Assembly: GCA_038240335.1 (NCBI GenBank) | Contig: JBBSDV010000063.1 | Location: 1-15,789, forward strand | Origin: JBBSDV01 sp038240335 | GTDB taxonomy: Bacteria; Chloroflexota; Dehalococcoidia; DSTF01; JACRBR01 | Length of the DNA stretch: 15,789 bases | Direction of reading: 5' to 3' | Shown here: positions 1-7,495 of the stretch, in pieces | Numbering within the stretch: the stretch's first letter is position 1 | Layout: the number at the start of each line of letters is the position of its first letter | The notes under the pieces: model-generated | What the model saw: only the letters and a program-made list of their open reading frames with translations | What the model was told of the DNA's origin: nothing | The model's database searches: none | Translations under genes and position numbers: made by a program

Positions 1-273
1 CGCAACCGCGAGTCGGCGATGCGCGTCCTCGAAGCGCGGCTGATCGAGCGCGAGTTGCTGCGGCATGCCGAGGAGCAGGCGAAGATTAAAGGCGAGCACG
101 TCAGCGCCGGCTGGAGCAATCAGATCCGCAGCTACGTGCTGCATCCATACAAGATGGTGAAGGATCACCGTACCGGCTACGAGACGAGCGACGCCGCCGG
201 AGTCCTCGACGGCAATCTCGATGACGCCCTCAAGGCGTATCTCCGCACGACGGTTGGCGTGAACAATGCGTAA
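1..273 (+). CDS. prfB: Peptide chain release factor 2 (RF2), C-terminal part
   Basis: RF2 releases the finished peptide at UAA and UGA codons in the ribosomal A site. Only the last 90 codons are present; the gene enters from the left edge, so the GGQ loop and the SPF recognition tripeptide lie outside the window. The visible residues match the RF2 tail: an amphipathic helix rich in Glu/Lys/Arg, then GWSNQIRSYVLHPYKMVKDH, RTGYET and the VLDGNLD block, which are hallmarks of RF2 rather than RF1. It ends in TAA, and the A of that stop is the first base of the next gene's ATG (TAATG), suggesting translational coupling. Any programmed frameshift typical of prfB cannot be judged from here. Confidence 0.95.
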   Translation, partial: RNRESAMRVLEARLIERELLRHAEEQAKIKGEHVSAGWSNQIRSYVLHPYKMVKDHRTGYETSDAAGVLDGNLDDALKAYLRTTVGVNNA

Positions 274-1610
274 TGGATGGTGATGTGATTCGACGACCAC
301 TGACGGCCATCGGCAGGAAGCACGTCGCTATGTGCGCGCTGGTCGTCGCGCTGCTGCTCGTGCCGAGCCGGTTCGCGGCGACCCCGGCGCACGCACAGGT
401 GGCGGACGTCGGCCAGGATCAGGCGATCAACGAGTTCCCGCGCGGCGCGTCGTTCGAACTCGAATTCACATCCGCACAGCCGGCGAGGGAAGTGCGTCTC
501 CGCTACCACCTCGCCCCCGACGGCACGGGAGCATCGGCGATCGCCGCATGCAACGACACCGGCACATCGCACACCTGCCGCTACACGCTGACAAGCGGCG
601 CCGGAATCTTCATCATCCCCGGCGCCGAGATCACCTTCGGTTGGGAGATCACCGCCGCCGACGGCACGAAGACGACCGTCGGTGACAAGCTCTACGTCCA
701 CGAGGACACACGCTTCACGTTCGCGAAGCTCACCCGCGACAACATCACGCTCTACTACCACAGTGGCGGCGACGCGCAGGCAAAAGCTGTGCTCGACGCC
801 GCGGCGGAAACGATCGACAAGGTCAGCGCGCTCGAAAAGACGCAGGTGACGTTTCCCGTCAAGGTATTCCTCTACACGACCGCCGACGAGATGCAGCCCG
901 CCATCGCCCCCGGCGGCACGGGCCGTGGTGTGCAGGTGCTCGGCGAGGTCGTCTACTCCGACACCGCGATGGTGTCGGCCGATGTCGCGACGCTCGACAT
1001 CGTGCGGCACGAAGTCTCGCACATCGTCACCGGCCAGGCGACGAAGGGGCCGTTCGACATCGCCGGCTGGCTCAACGAAGGCATCTCCGTCTACAACCAG
1101 TCGAGGCCGCTCAGCGGACAGGAGTCGTCGCTGCGGAGCGCCATCGACAGCGACCGCGTCCTTTCCGTGAAGGAATTGAACTCGTCGGCCTCAGGTTCGA
1201 GCGGCGCGACCGTCGGCCTGTACTACGGCGAGGCGGGATCGATCGTGAAGTTCCTTATTGACACGTACGGCACAGACCAGTTCGCCGAACTGCTGGCCAC
1301 GTTCAAGGATGGTTCCACGGCCGACGCCGCGTTCCAGAAGGTGTACGGCTTCGACCAACTTGGTCTCGACAACGCCTGGCGCGCCTCCGTCGGCCTCAAG
1401 CCGCGCGTGGCCGCCGTAACGACGCCGCAATCCACGCAAGAGGCGCGCGCCGCGTCGACGCCGGCCGCCGCGCCGACGATTGCCGCGACCGCCAGTCCGA
1501 AGAGCGACGGCGGCACCTCGCCGACAACGATCGCGATCATCGCCGTGCTCGCCGTTCTGCTGCTCGCCACTCTCGCTGGCGCGGCCACAGTGATCCGCCG
1601 CCGCATGTAG
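273..1610 (+). CDS. Membrane-anchored MA-clan zinc peptidase-like protein
   Basis: This is a predicted extracytoplasmic zinc metallopeptidase of the gluzincin (peptidase MA) type, 445 residues. Residues 18-41 form a hydrophobic signal segment ending in an AHA-Q type cleavage site. Residues about 45-145 look like a beta-rich domain. The catalytic region has HEVSH at 246-250 (an HExxH zinc motif) and WLNEG at 266-270, whose E269 is the expected third zinc ligand. Residues 380-417 are an Ala/Thr/Pro linker, then a transmembrane helix (419-440) ends in RRRM, so the enzyme would be tethered outside the membrane with a very short cytoplasmic tail. The ATG overlaps the prfB stop. No Shine-Dalgarno is obvious, in keeping with coupling. 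Substrate is unknown. The fold assignment is fairly secure; activity is inferred from the intact motifs. Confidence 0.85.
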   Translation: MDGDVIRRPLTAIGRKHVAMCALVVALLLVPSRFAATPAHAQVADVGQDQAINEFPRGASFELEFTSAQPAREVRLRYHLAPDGTGASAIAACNDTGTSHTCRYTLTSGAGIFIIPGAEITFGWEITAADGTKTTVGDKLYVHEDTRFTFAKLTRDNITLYYHSGGDAQAKAVLDAAAETIDKVSALEKTQVTFPVKVFLYTTADEMQPAIAPGGTGRGVQVLGEVVYSDTAMVSADVATLDIVRHEVSHIVTGQATKGPFDIAGWLNEGISVYNQSRPLSGQESSLRSAIDSDRVLSVKELNSSASGSSGATVGLYYGEAGSIVKFLIDTYGTDQFAELLATFKDGSTADAAFQKVYGFDQLGLDNAWRASVGLKPRVAAVTTPQSTQEARAASTPAAAPTIAATASPKSDGGTSPTTIAIIAVLAVLLLATLAGAATVIRRRM

Positions 1611-1706
1611 CCTCGCGGACGCCGCGCGCGAATGGCGACGCAGCACAAATCTCGTGTCGGGAAACGTCGTTTCTAGGAGCCATTCATAGGAGTTGATAGT
1701 TACCTG

Positions 1707-1728
1707 GGTACCATGGTACATATGTACC
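1707..1728. promoter_or_regulatory. Tandem overlapping palindromes, candidate operator
   Basis: GTAC occurs three times at exact 8-base spacing (1708, 1716, 1724), separated by CATG and ATAT. This makes two perfect 12-base palindromes, GTACCATGGTAC and GTACATATGTAC, that share the middle GTAC. It lies 50 bases upstream of the small ribbon-helix-helix-like gene, just after a TTGATA (1693-1698) that could be a -35 element. A promoter read from there would have its -10 inside the palindromes, so a bound protein would block transcription. The palindromes are directly visible; the operator role is inferred from their placement and from the habit of ribbon-helix-helix dimers to bind tandem short repeats. 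Confidence 0.5.
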
Positions 1729-1777
1729 GGGACTCCCACCGACCAACCGACGGAAGGCATTCAAAGGACAGACGCCA

Positions 1778-2095
1778 ATGGTAGAGACAGTAAAACCCAT
1801 CAGTGTGGAACGCGTGCAACTGGGCGTTCGCATGGAGAAGAAGATGGTCCAGGTGCTCAAGGGTTTGGCGGAGTTCAAGGGAGTCACCCTTGGCCAGCTT
1901 CTCGAGAACATCGTTCTCCACTCGTTCTCGCCGATTCCCGGCGAGGAGGGGGAGATGGCGGCGAGTCCGCATGGCAAGAAGGCACTTGCGGCCATAGCCG
2001 ATTTCAAGCGGATCTACGGCATGGACTACGACGGCCACTCCGCGCACCAGTTCCACGAGGGCGATGCCGATGAGGCGGTCGCCGCTTCTGCGTAG
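1778..2095 (+). CDS. Small ribbon-helix-helix-like protein
   Basis: This 105-residue protein is of unrecognised specific function. Residues about 10-50 fit a ribbon-helix-helix pattern: a short strand (VERVQLGVR), a charged helix (EKKMVQVLKGLAEFKG) and a second helix starting at V37-T38 with hydrophobic spacing (LGQLLENIVLHSF). The tail 51-105 is acidic, with several histidines, and has no recognisable domain. The start is supported by AAAGGA at 1763-1768, nine bases before the ATG. The gene stands alone between intergenic gaps, preceded by the tandem palindromes at 1707-1728 and followed by a strong hairpin at 2144-2168, so it appears to be its own transcription unit. Autoregulation through the palindromes is a reasonable inference. 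It could instead be a structural small protein with a chance helix pattern. Confidence 0.7.
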   Translation: MVETVKPISVERVQLGVRMEKKMVQVLKGLAEFKGVTLGQLLENIVLHSFSPIPGEEGEMAASPHGKKALAAIADFKRIYGMDYDGHSAHQFHEGDADEAVAASA

Positions 2096-2143
2096 GTTCG
2101 GACATGCGAGAACGCACCTTGGATTGGTGAGTCCAGCAAAACG

Positions 2144-2168
2144 CGAGGCCCCCGATGCGGGGGCCTCG
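2144..2168 (+). terminator. GC-rich hairpin, probable terminator
   Basis: CGAGGCCCCC and GGGGGCCTCG form a perfect 10-base-pair stem with the 5-base loop GATGC, 49 bases after the stop of the small ribbon-helix-helix-like gene. There is no T-run on its plus-strand 3' side. On the 5' side lies CAAAA, so the classic U-tract would be seen only in minus-strand transcripts, where no gene reads in. It is best taken as a terminator or mRNA 3'-end stabiliser of the upstream gene. Confidence 0.55.
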
Positions 2169-2260
2169 TCCACCGCAACACATCGCCGTTTCGCCGCTCA
2201 ATGTAGCTGCGCGCCTACACTACGAACGACGCAGCAAGAACCTCATGCCGGGGAGGCACG

Positions 2261-3157
2261 ATGACCTACTCGATCGTGGCGCGTGACGCGAAGACGGGCG
2301 AGATGGGTGTCGCCGTGCAGTCGCACTTCTTCTCCGTCGGCCCCGTGGTCCCGTGGGGCGAGGCTGGTGTGGGCGTGGTCGCGACGCAGGCCATGGCGGA
2401 GCCGGGCTACGGCCCGCTCGGCCTCGGTCTCATGCGCGGCGGCAAAACGGCGGAGGCAGCCTTGGCCGCGCTGCTTGCCGGCGACGACGGCCGGTCGCTT
2501 CGGCAAGTCGCGATGATCGACGCGAGCGGCAGCGTGGCCGCGCACACCGGATCGCGTTGCATCTCGTACGCCGGCCACCGGCTCGGCGACGGCGTCTCGG
2601 TGCAGGCGAACATGATGGAGCGAGACACCGTGCCGGATGCGATGCTCGCCGCCTACATCGCGACGGCCGGCGACATAGCCACGCGCATGCTGGCCGCGCT
2701 CGACGCGGCGGAGGGCGAAGGCGGCGACATCCGCGGCCGCCAGTCGGCGGCGATGCTCGTCGTCAACGCTCACGGCACCGGCCGCCCCTGGTGGCATGAT
2801 CGGCCGCTCGATCTGCGCGTCGAGGATCACCCGGAGCCGCTCGTCGAGTTGCGCCGTCTGTTCGTTCTGCGTCGCTCGTACACGGCGTCCAGCGTCGGGC
2901 AGGAGCTGATCGGCCGAGGCGACCTCGATGGTGGTCTGGCGAAGCTCGATGAAGCGCGCGCCCTTGCGCCCGACAACGCCGAGCACGCCTTCTGGCGCGG
3001 CGTCGCCCTGCGCGAGCACGATCTCGCCGAGGCGCAGCGCAACATCGCGCTGGCGTGCCGTCGGGATCCGCGGTGGGCCGACTTGCTCCGCCGCCTCCCA
3101 GCGAGCGGGTTGTTGCCGGACGATCCGACGCTGATCGCCGACCTCACAGGCGAATAA
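2261..3157 (+). CDS. DUF1028 family protein with C-terminal repeat domain
   Basis: This 298-residue member of the DUF1028 family has an Ntn-hydrolase-like fold whose biochemical role is not settled. Residues 1-195 carry the family blocks: TYSIVARD near the N-terminus, the GVAVQSHFFSVGPVVPW region, VGVVATQA, the GYGPLGLGLM block, AAHTG, and GDIRGRQSAA with DLRVEDHPEP further on. Residues 200-265 form an alpha-helical TPR-like unit (GDLDGGLAKLDEARALAPDN), a common C-terminal addition in this family. GGAGG at 2252-2256 lies four bases before the ATG and supports this start. There is no signal peptide, so it is probably cytoplasmic. It is transcribed alone and faces the minus-strand flavoprotein gene across a 218-base gap in which I see no clear terminator. 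Confidence 0.9.
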   Translation: MTYSIVARDAKTGEMGVAVQSHFFSVGPVVPWGEAGVGVVATQAMAEPGYGPLGLGLMRGGKTAEAALAALLAGDDGRSLRQVAMIDASGSVAAHTGSRCISYAGHRLGDGVSVQANMMERDTVPDAMLAAYIATAGDIATRMLAALDAAEGEGGDIRGRQSAAMLVVNAHGTGRPWWHDRPLDLRVEDHPEPLVELRRLFVLRRSYTASSVGQELIGRGDLDGGLAKLDEARALAPDNAEHAFWRGVALREHDLAEAQRNIALACRRDPRWADLLRRLPASGLLPDDPTLIADLTGE

Positions 3158-3375
3158 GCGCTGCGACCGGAGCCGAGACTCCAGTTACGAACGCGGAGCG
3201 ACGGGACGGCGGGGCCGAGCGTCGGCGGCTGCCGCAAACGTGTATCGATCGGCGGCGGCTACCGATACATGTTGTCGAAAGTTGGTTCGCGCCGGTGTAG
3301 TCAAACGCGCGAGAGAAGCGATCAACCGCGCACGGGAAAAGGTGCAGTAAGGAGACTCCGCCCGCTGAACGTCGG

Positions 3376-4545
3376 CTACATCGAGGCCTGTACGCGGTTC
3401 GGCAGCCCCTCGGCCATGATCTGCGCCGCGTCGCGCACCATCTCGTCGAAGATGTCTTTCGCCGGTCGCATCGCCTTCAGCATGCCGGAGATCTGGCCGG
3501 CCGGATTCATCAGCAACTCGAGCTTGTCGGCCTGCCGCGCCCCCGACATGATCTCGCCCGAGATGATGCCCTGCATTCCCATTGGCAGCGCGTCGAGCTT
3601 CTGCGATTCCCAGTACTCGATCAACGGGTTGTTGATGTTGCGCATCGTCTTACCGCTATAGAGTCGCGTGACGCGCGTGTCCTCCTCGGTCGCCGCGATG
3701 ATTCGTTCTTTGAGCACGTCCGGCCATGTCGCTTCCCGCGAGACGAGGAAGGCCGTGCCGATCCAGACGCCGTCGCAGCCCATCGCCAGCGCGCCGGCGA
3801 TGCCGCGTCCATCGCCGATGCCGCCCGCGGCGCAGACCGCCGTCGGCGCAACAGCGTCGATCACCTGCGGCACGAGCGCCATCGTTCCGATGCGCCCAGT
3901 GTGGCCGCCGGCCTCGGTACCCTGCGCGACGACGACGTCAGCGCCGCCATCTGCGATCCGGCGCGCGTTCTTTACGTTGCCGACGAGGCCGATCACCTTC
4001 GCCCCCTGCGCGTGGAAGGCCTCGGCGTGGGGCGCCGGATTACCGAGCCCCGCCGCGAAGACCGGCACCTTCAGCTCGAGAATCGCGTCGACCTGCCGCT
4101 TCGAGAAATCACCGGCGCCCAGGCGGCGCATCCCCTGCGACCAGTCCTGGTCCTCGCCCTTCGGCGGCAGCCCGAACTCGTGCTCCGCATTCGAGATGAA
4201 CTCTCGGTAGGGCGCGGGCAGCATCTCGCGCGCGCTCTTCGGCGCTGCGGCCGGCGCATCGCCGCCTCCGGTCGCGGTTGGCGCCGGCTGCCGCGGCGAC
4301 GCCACACCGGACGGCAGCAGCACATCGACGCCGAACGGTTTTGAGGTGAGGTCGCGAATGCGCCGCACTTGCCGCTCGATCTCGTCGGGTGGCATAGACG
4401 CCGCGCCGACGATGCCGAGACCGCCCGCTTCGGAGATCGCTGCAACCAACTCGGCGGTGGCAACGCCTCCCATGCCGGCGAGGATTACCGGGTACTCGAT
4501 GTCGAGGATGTCGCAGAGTCGCGTGCGCAAGACGGGCCGGCCCAT
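3376..4545 (-). CDS. Nitronate monooxygenase / FabK-like flavin oxidoreductase
   Basis: This is a 389-residue FMN-dependent TIM-barrel enzyme of the nitronate monooxygenase/2-nitropropane dioxygenase family, which oxidises alkyl nitronates or, in FabK relatives, reduces enoyl-ACP. Visible marks are the N-terminal YPVILAGMGGVATAELVAA (18-36) and GGLGIVGA (41-48), the AQGTEAGGHTG signature (207-217) with the likely catalytic H215, and the FMN-phosphate segment GGIGDGRGIAGALAMGCDGV (241-260). Residues 80-105 are a Pro/Ala/Gly-rich insertion, followed by a helical segment before the barrel resumes at about 155, which makes it longer than minimal family members. GGAGGT (minus strand, 4552-4557) just upstream supports the start. 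Sequence alone cannot separate nitronate oxidation from other flavin chemistry, so no symbol is given. Confidence 0.88.
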   Translation of the reverse strand: MGRPVLRTRLCDILDIEYPVILAGMGGVATAELVAAISEAGGLGIVGAASMPPDEIERQVRRIRDLTSKPFGVDVLLPSGVASPRQPAPTATGGGDAPAAAPKSAREMLPAPYREFISNAEHEFGLPPKGEDQDWSQGMRRLGAGDFSKRQVDAILELKVPVFAAGLGNPAPHAEAFHAQGAKVIGLVGNVKNARRIADGGADVVVAQGTEAGGHTGRIGTMALVPQVIDAVAPTAVCAAGGIGDGRGIAGALAMGCDGVWIGTAFLVSREATWPDVLKERIIAATEEDTRVTRLYSGKTMRNINNPLIEYWESQKLDALPMGMQGIISGEIMSGARQADKLELLMNPAGQISGMLKAMRPAKDIFDEMVRDAAQIMAEGLPNRVQASM

Positions 4546-4613
4546 GGGGCACCTCCAGGAGTAGTACCGCCGCGCGTTCGCGACGACCAGTCGGGCGTGC
4601 GGGTGACGCTAAT

Positions 4614-4775
4614 CTATCGCCGCTTCTTGGCCCGTGCAAGATGCGTCGTACACATCCGGCATGCGAGTCGGTGCGGGAACTCGTCGCTGAGGTAGCCCTT
4701 GGTGCTCGAGCCCGCGTCGGTCGCACAGGCAATGGCAGCGGGATCTTGGGGCCCTCCATGTGACTGCTTCGTCAC
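4614..4775 (-). CDS. Possible 53-residue cysteine-containing small protein
   Basis: This is an uncharacterised small ORF 68 bases upstream of the flavoprotein gene and in the same direction. The last 40 codons have the GC-rich third positions typical of neighbouring genes and read as natural protein: IACATDAGSSTKGYLSDEFP, then CRMC, THL and a basic tail ending in ARAKKRR. CRMCTTH plus the earlier C-A-T-D could form a small zinc-binding or redox knuckle. The start is uncertain: GTG at 4775 has only a weak GAAAGA before it. An upstream in-frame GTG at 4880 would give 88 residues with a hydrophobic N-terminus but lacks a ribosome-binding site. I do not recognise a family. The gene could be real but might also be a chance ORF; the flanking 4776-4919 holds nothing else I can call. 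Confidence 0.4.
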   Translation of the reverse strand: MTKQSHGGPQDPAAIACATDAGSSTKGYLSDEFPHRLACRMCTTHLARAKKRR

Positions 4776-4982
4776 GGTCTTTCGAATGAGCTCGTGATGA
4801 TTCGTCCAATTGATTCGCCGAAGCAAAATGTTTACGGCCGCTTGACTGAGCACAAGCAATAGTGAAAGGCAGCCGAGCACCAGTGCTCGTCAAGAAAGGG
4901 GCGGAGATGCCCGATGTAGTTGGCGGCACACCCTGAACAGGGCGCCGCGGGAAGTGAGAGTCAGATGCAAAGGACACAGCAG

Positions 4983-5312
4983 ATGCAGGGCCGGGCCAGC
5001 ACCGGCGTCAAAGACGCGGAGACATGGATCGCGAACAGCCTCGCGACGCTGCTGGCGGCATTGGCGATTACGGCAGGCGTCATTGGGTTGCTAGTTGCGT
5101 TCGGGTACATCAACGGCGACAACAGCGTCAACCACTTTCAGGATGGCATGGTCTGGCTGGTGAGCGGCATCGTGCTCGGTCTCTCGGCGAACGTCTTTCG
5201 CCGTGAGCACCACATCGAGTCGACGCCGGATCTCACGCCGACGAACCGAATGTACAACGACCGCGCTGTCGACGAGCTCGACGAGCGCTCGGCCACGCGC
5301 ATCCGAGAGTAA
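4983..5312 (+). CDS. Small two-helix membrane protein
   Basis: This 109-residue protein has two predicted transmembrane helices: about 18-42 (SLATLLAALAITAGVIGLLVAF) and 56-72 (MVWLVSGIVLGLSANVF), joined by a short polar loop containing GDNSVN. The C-terminal 37 residues are charged and probably cytoplasmic. I do not recognise a named family. The ATG at 4983 was chosen because AAAGGA (4969-4974) is eight bases upstream, the same arrangement as the gene at 1778; in-frame ATG 4965 and TTG 4920 are alternatives that only lengthen a polar N-terminus. It is followed by a perfect 12-base-pair hairpin and then the PRC-barrel gene. Both neighbours look like envelope or stress accessory proteins, but a shared function is only suggested by position. 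Confidence 0.7.
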   Translation: MQGRASTGVKDAETWIANSLATLLAALAITAGVIGLLVAFGYINGDNSVNHFQDGMVWLVSGIVLGLSANVFRREHHIESTPDLTPTNRMYNDRAVDELDERSATRIRE

Positions 5313-5336
5313 GCAACGAGCGCCACGCGATCGACA

Positions 5337-5363
5337 GGGGCGGTGGGTGCAACCCACCGCCCC
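5337..5363 (+). terminator. Perfect 12-bp hairpin, probable terminator
   Basis: GGGGCGGTGGGT and ACCCACCGCCCC pair perfectly around a GCA loop, 25 bases after the stop of the two-helix membrane protein. The 3' side reads GTCGTATATT rather than a T-run, so it is an atypical intrinsic terminator. TATATT at 5368-5373 resembles a -10 box, so the hairpin may sit at the boundary of the upstream transcript and a promoter for the next gene; no convincing -35 is visible. Confidence 0.6.
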
Positions 5364-5412
5364 GTCGTATATTCCGCGAAGATCGTCGAACCGTCGACGC
5401 AGGAAGCAACGC

Positions 5413-6288
5413 ATGACCAACACTGAGCAGGGCGCCGCCGATCCCGTCCGGAGCGCGAGCGAGCTCATCTCGCTGCCGATCGTCACGCGAGCCGATGCGC
5501 GTCGCCTCGGCCGCGTGCAAGATCTCTTGTTCGAGCCAAGCGAGCACGCGCTTTACGGTTATCTCGTCGCTACCGAGGGCGACGACGTGCTGTTCCTCCG
5601 ATCGAGCAACGTACAGAGCATCGGTGCAGGAGCGATCATCGTCGAGAACGAGTCCGCGCTTACGCCCTCGCAGTCGGACGTCCATGCGTGCGAACTCATC
5701 GATTGCGGCATCCATCTCATGGGCACCGGCGTCTTCAACGAGCGTGGCGACTCGCTCGGCAAGGTGACGAAGATCCTGCTCCGGCCCGACGGCTCGGTCT
5801 CGGCGTATGAAGCCGCTTCCGGCATGCTCGGCTTCGGCGAGAAGACACAGCTCCAACCGAGTGACGTGATGACGATCGGTCCGGACGCCGTGATCGTCCA
5901 CGAGCTCCTCGGTCGCCCGCGCGCACAGACCGATGGCGCAACGGAGCAGCACGACTCCGGGCTTGTGGAGACCCTCCCTGACGGCTCCCTCTCCATCCCG
6001 ATTCTCGAGGAGGAGATCATAGTCACGAAGCGCATCGTCGTTCGTGAACGTCTGATCGTCCGCAGGGACTCGGTAGTGGAGCGCCGCCCCATTGGCATCG
6101 AACTGCGCGAGGAACGGATGCAGGTCGTGCCCGACGAGCATGCGCCTGCTGCTGATACCGTGATGGCTGATCGCGGAGCGTCGCATCCCGGTGCCTCGGA
6201 CGCGGCGCCCGGTACGGCCGGCGCCTCGCCGTCGCCGTCCAACGTGGCGGCGGACGTAACTGGCGCGCCGGGATCCTCCGACGTCTAG
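5413..6288 (+). CDS. PRC-barrel and DUF2382 domain protein
   Basis: This 291-residue soluble protein contains two PRC-barrel-like units followed by a DUF2382 segment. The first barrel, about 16-83, has the typical LGRVQDLLFEPSEHALYGYL pattern. The second, about 94-165, repeats it (LGKVTKILLRPDGSVSAYEA). Residues 193-242 carry the DUF2382 pattern: IPILEEEIIVTKRIVVRERL, then a run of charged beta residues ending in IELREERMQVV. The last 50 residues are low-complexity Ala/Pro/Ser/Gly. DUF2382 proteins are often stress-induced and PRC barrels bind partners such as photosynthetic centres, RNA or ribosome factors; which applies here is unknown. The ATG is favoured by AGGAAG (5401-5406) seven bases upstream; upstream codons of the same frame overlap the terminator hairpin and are not used. 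Confidence 0.88.
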   Translation: MTNTEQGAADPVRSASELISLPIVTRADARRLGRVQDLLFEPSEHALYGYLVATEGDDVLFLRSSNVQSIGAGAIIVENESALTPSQSDVHACELIDCGIHLMGTGVFNERGDSLGKVTKILLRPDGSVSAYEAASGMLGFGEKTQLQPSDVMTIGPDAVIVHELLGRPRAQTDGATEQHDSGLVETLPDGSLSIPILEEEIIVTKRIVVRERLIVRRDSVVERRPIGIELREERMQVVPDEHAPAADTVMADRGASHPGASDAAPGTAGASPSPSNVAADVTGAPGSSDV

Positions 6289-6353
6289 CAGCGTCTCGCA
6301 CGACCTTCAATGCGTTCCGCTATCTCTCGCTGCTGCAGCTTGAGGCGCGCTGG

Positions 6354-6362
6354 TGCTACCAT
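6354..6362 (+). promoter_or_regulatory. Candidate extended -10 promoter of prfA
   Basis: TGCTACCAT fits an extended -10 element (TGn then TACCAT, four of six consensus bases). No good -35 is found at the right distance; CTTGAG at 6339 is too close. If used, transcription would start near 6369, directly before the hairpin at 6375-6398. The assignment rests on consensus and position only. Confidence 0.3.
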
Positions 6363-6374
6363 GACTTCAGGACG

Positions 6375-6398
6375 GGAACCCCCGCAGATGGGGGTTTC
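6375..6398 (+). promoter_or_regulatory. Hairpin in the prfA leader covering the G-rich ribosome-binding region
   Basis: GGAACCCCC pairs with GGGGGTTTC around the loop GCAGAT. It lies 86 bases after the PRC-barrel stop and only 14 bases before the chosen prfA ATG. The GGGGG arm is also the most purine-rich stretch upstream of prfA, the alternative being GAGGG right against the ATG. The hairpin could end the upstream transcript or limit ribosome access to prfA. Only TTTC follows, which is weak for an intrinsic terminator. Confidence 0.45.
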
Positions 6399-6412
6399 TG
6401 CGCGTGAGGGCC

Positions 6413-7495
6413 ATGTTCGATCGTCTCGAAGCAACAGAGCAGCGCTATGACGACCTGACCGCCGAGATGTCGCGGCCGGAGATCAGCGGCGACTACGAGC
6501 AGTTGCAGGCGCTCGCCAAGGAGCGTGCGTCCATCGATCAGGTTGTCACGCTGTACCGCGAGTACAGGGCCGCGTCGCGCGCGCTCGATGACGCGCGCGC
6601 CATGTTAAGCGACAGCGATACCGAGATGGCCGCGATGGCGCGCGATGAGATCGAGCGGTTGACACCCGTCCGGGCGGCGCTGGAAGAGCGATTAAAGCTC
6701 GCCCTGCGGCCGAAGGATCCGCGCGACGACCGCGACGTCATCGTCGAGGTGCGCGCCGGCACCGGTGGCGATGAAGCGGCACTCTTCGCCGCCGATCTCT
6801 ACCGGATGTACTCGCGCTACGCCGACCGCCGCAATTGGACGCTCGAATTGATTTCGATGAACGAGATCGGAATCGGCGGCATCAAGGAAGTGGTGTTCGA
6901 AGTCCACGGCACAGGCGCGTTTTCGCGGCTGAAGTACGAGAGCGGCGTCCATCGCGTCCAGCGCGTACCGGCGACCGAGGCCCAGGGCCGCATCCACACG
7001 TCGACGGCCACCGTCGCCGTGCTGCCCGAGGCCGACGAGATCGAGGTGCAGGTGAACGAGTCGGATCTCCGCATCGACAAGTTCCATTCGGGCGGCGCCG
7101 GCGGCCAGAACGTGAACAAAGTCGAGACGGCCATTCGCCTGACGCACCTGCCGACCGGTCTCGTCGTCGTCTGCCAGGACGAGCGCTCGCAGCTCAAAAA
7201 TCGCCTCAAGGCGATGGCAGTGCTCCGCGCCCGGCTCCTCGACCTGAACCAGCACGCCCAGGCATCCGAGATCGCCGGCGCCCGCAAGCAGCAAGTTGGC
7301 ACGGGGGAGCGTTCGGAGAAGAGCCGCACGTACAACTTTCCGCAAGATCGCCTCACCGACCATCGTATTGGTCTGACCGTCCACAACCTGCCGCGCATCA
7401 TGGATGGCGAGATCGATGCGATCATCGACGCGGTCGCCGCCGATAGCGAAGCCCGCCAGCTCGAAGACGCCGGTGCGGCGATGGCCGCTCGTTGA
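6413..7495 (+). CDS. prfA: Peptide chain release factor 1 (RF1)
   Basis: RF1 reads UAA and UAG in the A site and triggers peptidyl-tRNA hydrolysis. The protein has 360 residues, the normal family length. An N-terminal helical domain (1-100) precedes VEVRAGTGGDEAALFAADLY (111-130). The stop-codon recognition tripeptide PAT is at 186-188 within RVQRVPATEAQGRIHTS, which marks RF1 rather than RF2. The catalytic GGQ is at 230-232 in HSGGAGGQNVNKVETA, and the C-terminal SEKSRTYNFPQDRLTDHRIG block is intact. The ATG gives the usual N-terminus (MFDRLEATEQRYDDL); a GTG three codons upstream is an alternative. Its stop overlaps the next start in TTGA. The PrmC that methylates Q232 is encoded two confirmed genes downstream in the same apparent operon. 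Confidence 0.97.
   Translation: MFDRLEATEQRYDDLTAEMSRPEISGDYEQLQALAKERASIDQVVTLYREYRAASRALDDARAMLSDSDTEMAAMARDEIERLTPVRAALEERLKLALRPKDPRDDRDVIVEVRAGTGGDEAALFAADLYRMYSRYADRRNWTLELISMNEIGIGGIKEVVFEVHGTGAFSRLKYESGVHRVQRVPATEAQGRIHTSTATVAVLPEADEIEVQVNESDLRIDKFHSGGAGGQNVNKVETAIRLTHLPTGLVVVCQDERSQLKNRLKAMAVLRARLLDLNQHAQASEIAGARKQQVGTGERSEKSRTYNFPQDRLTDHRIGLTVHNLPRIMDGEIDAIIDAVAADSEARQLEDAGAAMAAR

Noticed and set aside
177..1022. 281-codon minus-strand open frame opposite the zinc-peptidase gene
   Set aside because: The plus-strand frame has signal peptide, HExxH and transmembrane anchor; the antisense product is a composition artefact.
3241..3269. TGTATCG/CGATACA inverted repeat between convergent genes as a terminator
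   Set aside because: The 15-base loop and 7-base arms give a weak stem with no U-tract, and it lies far from both gene ends.
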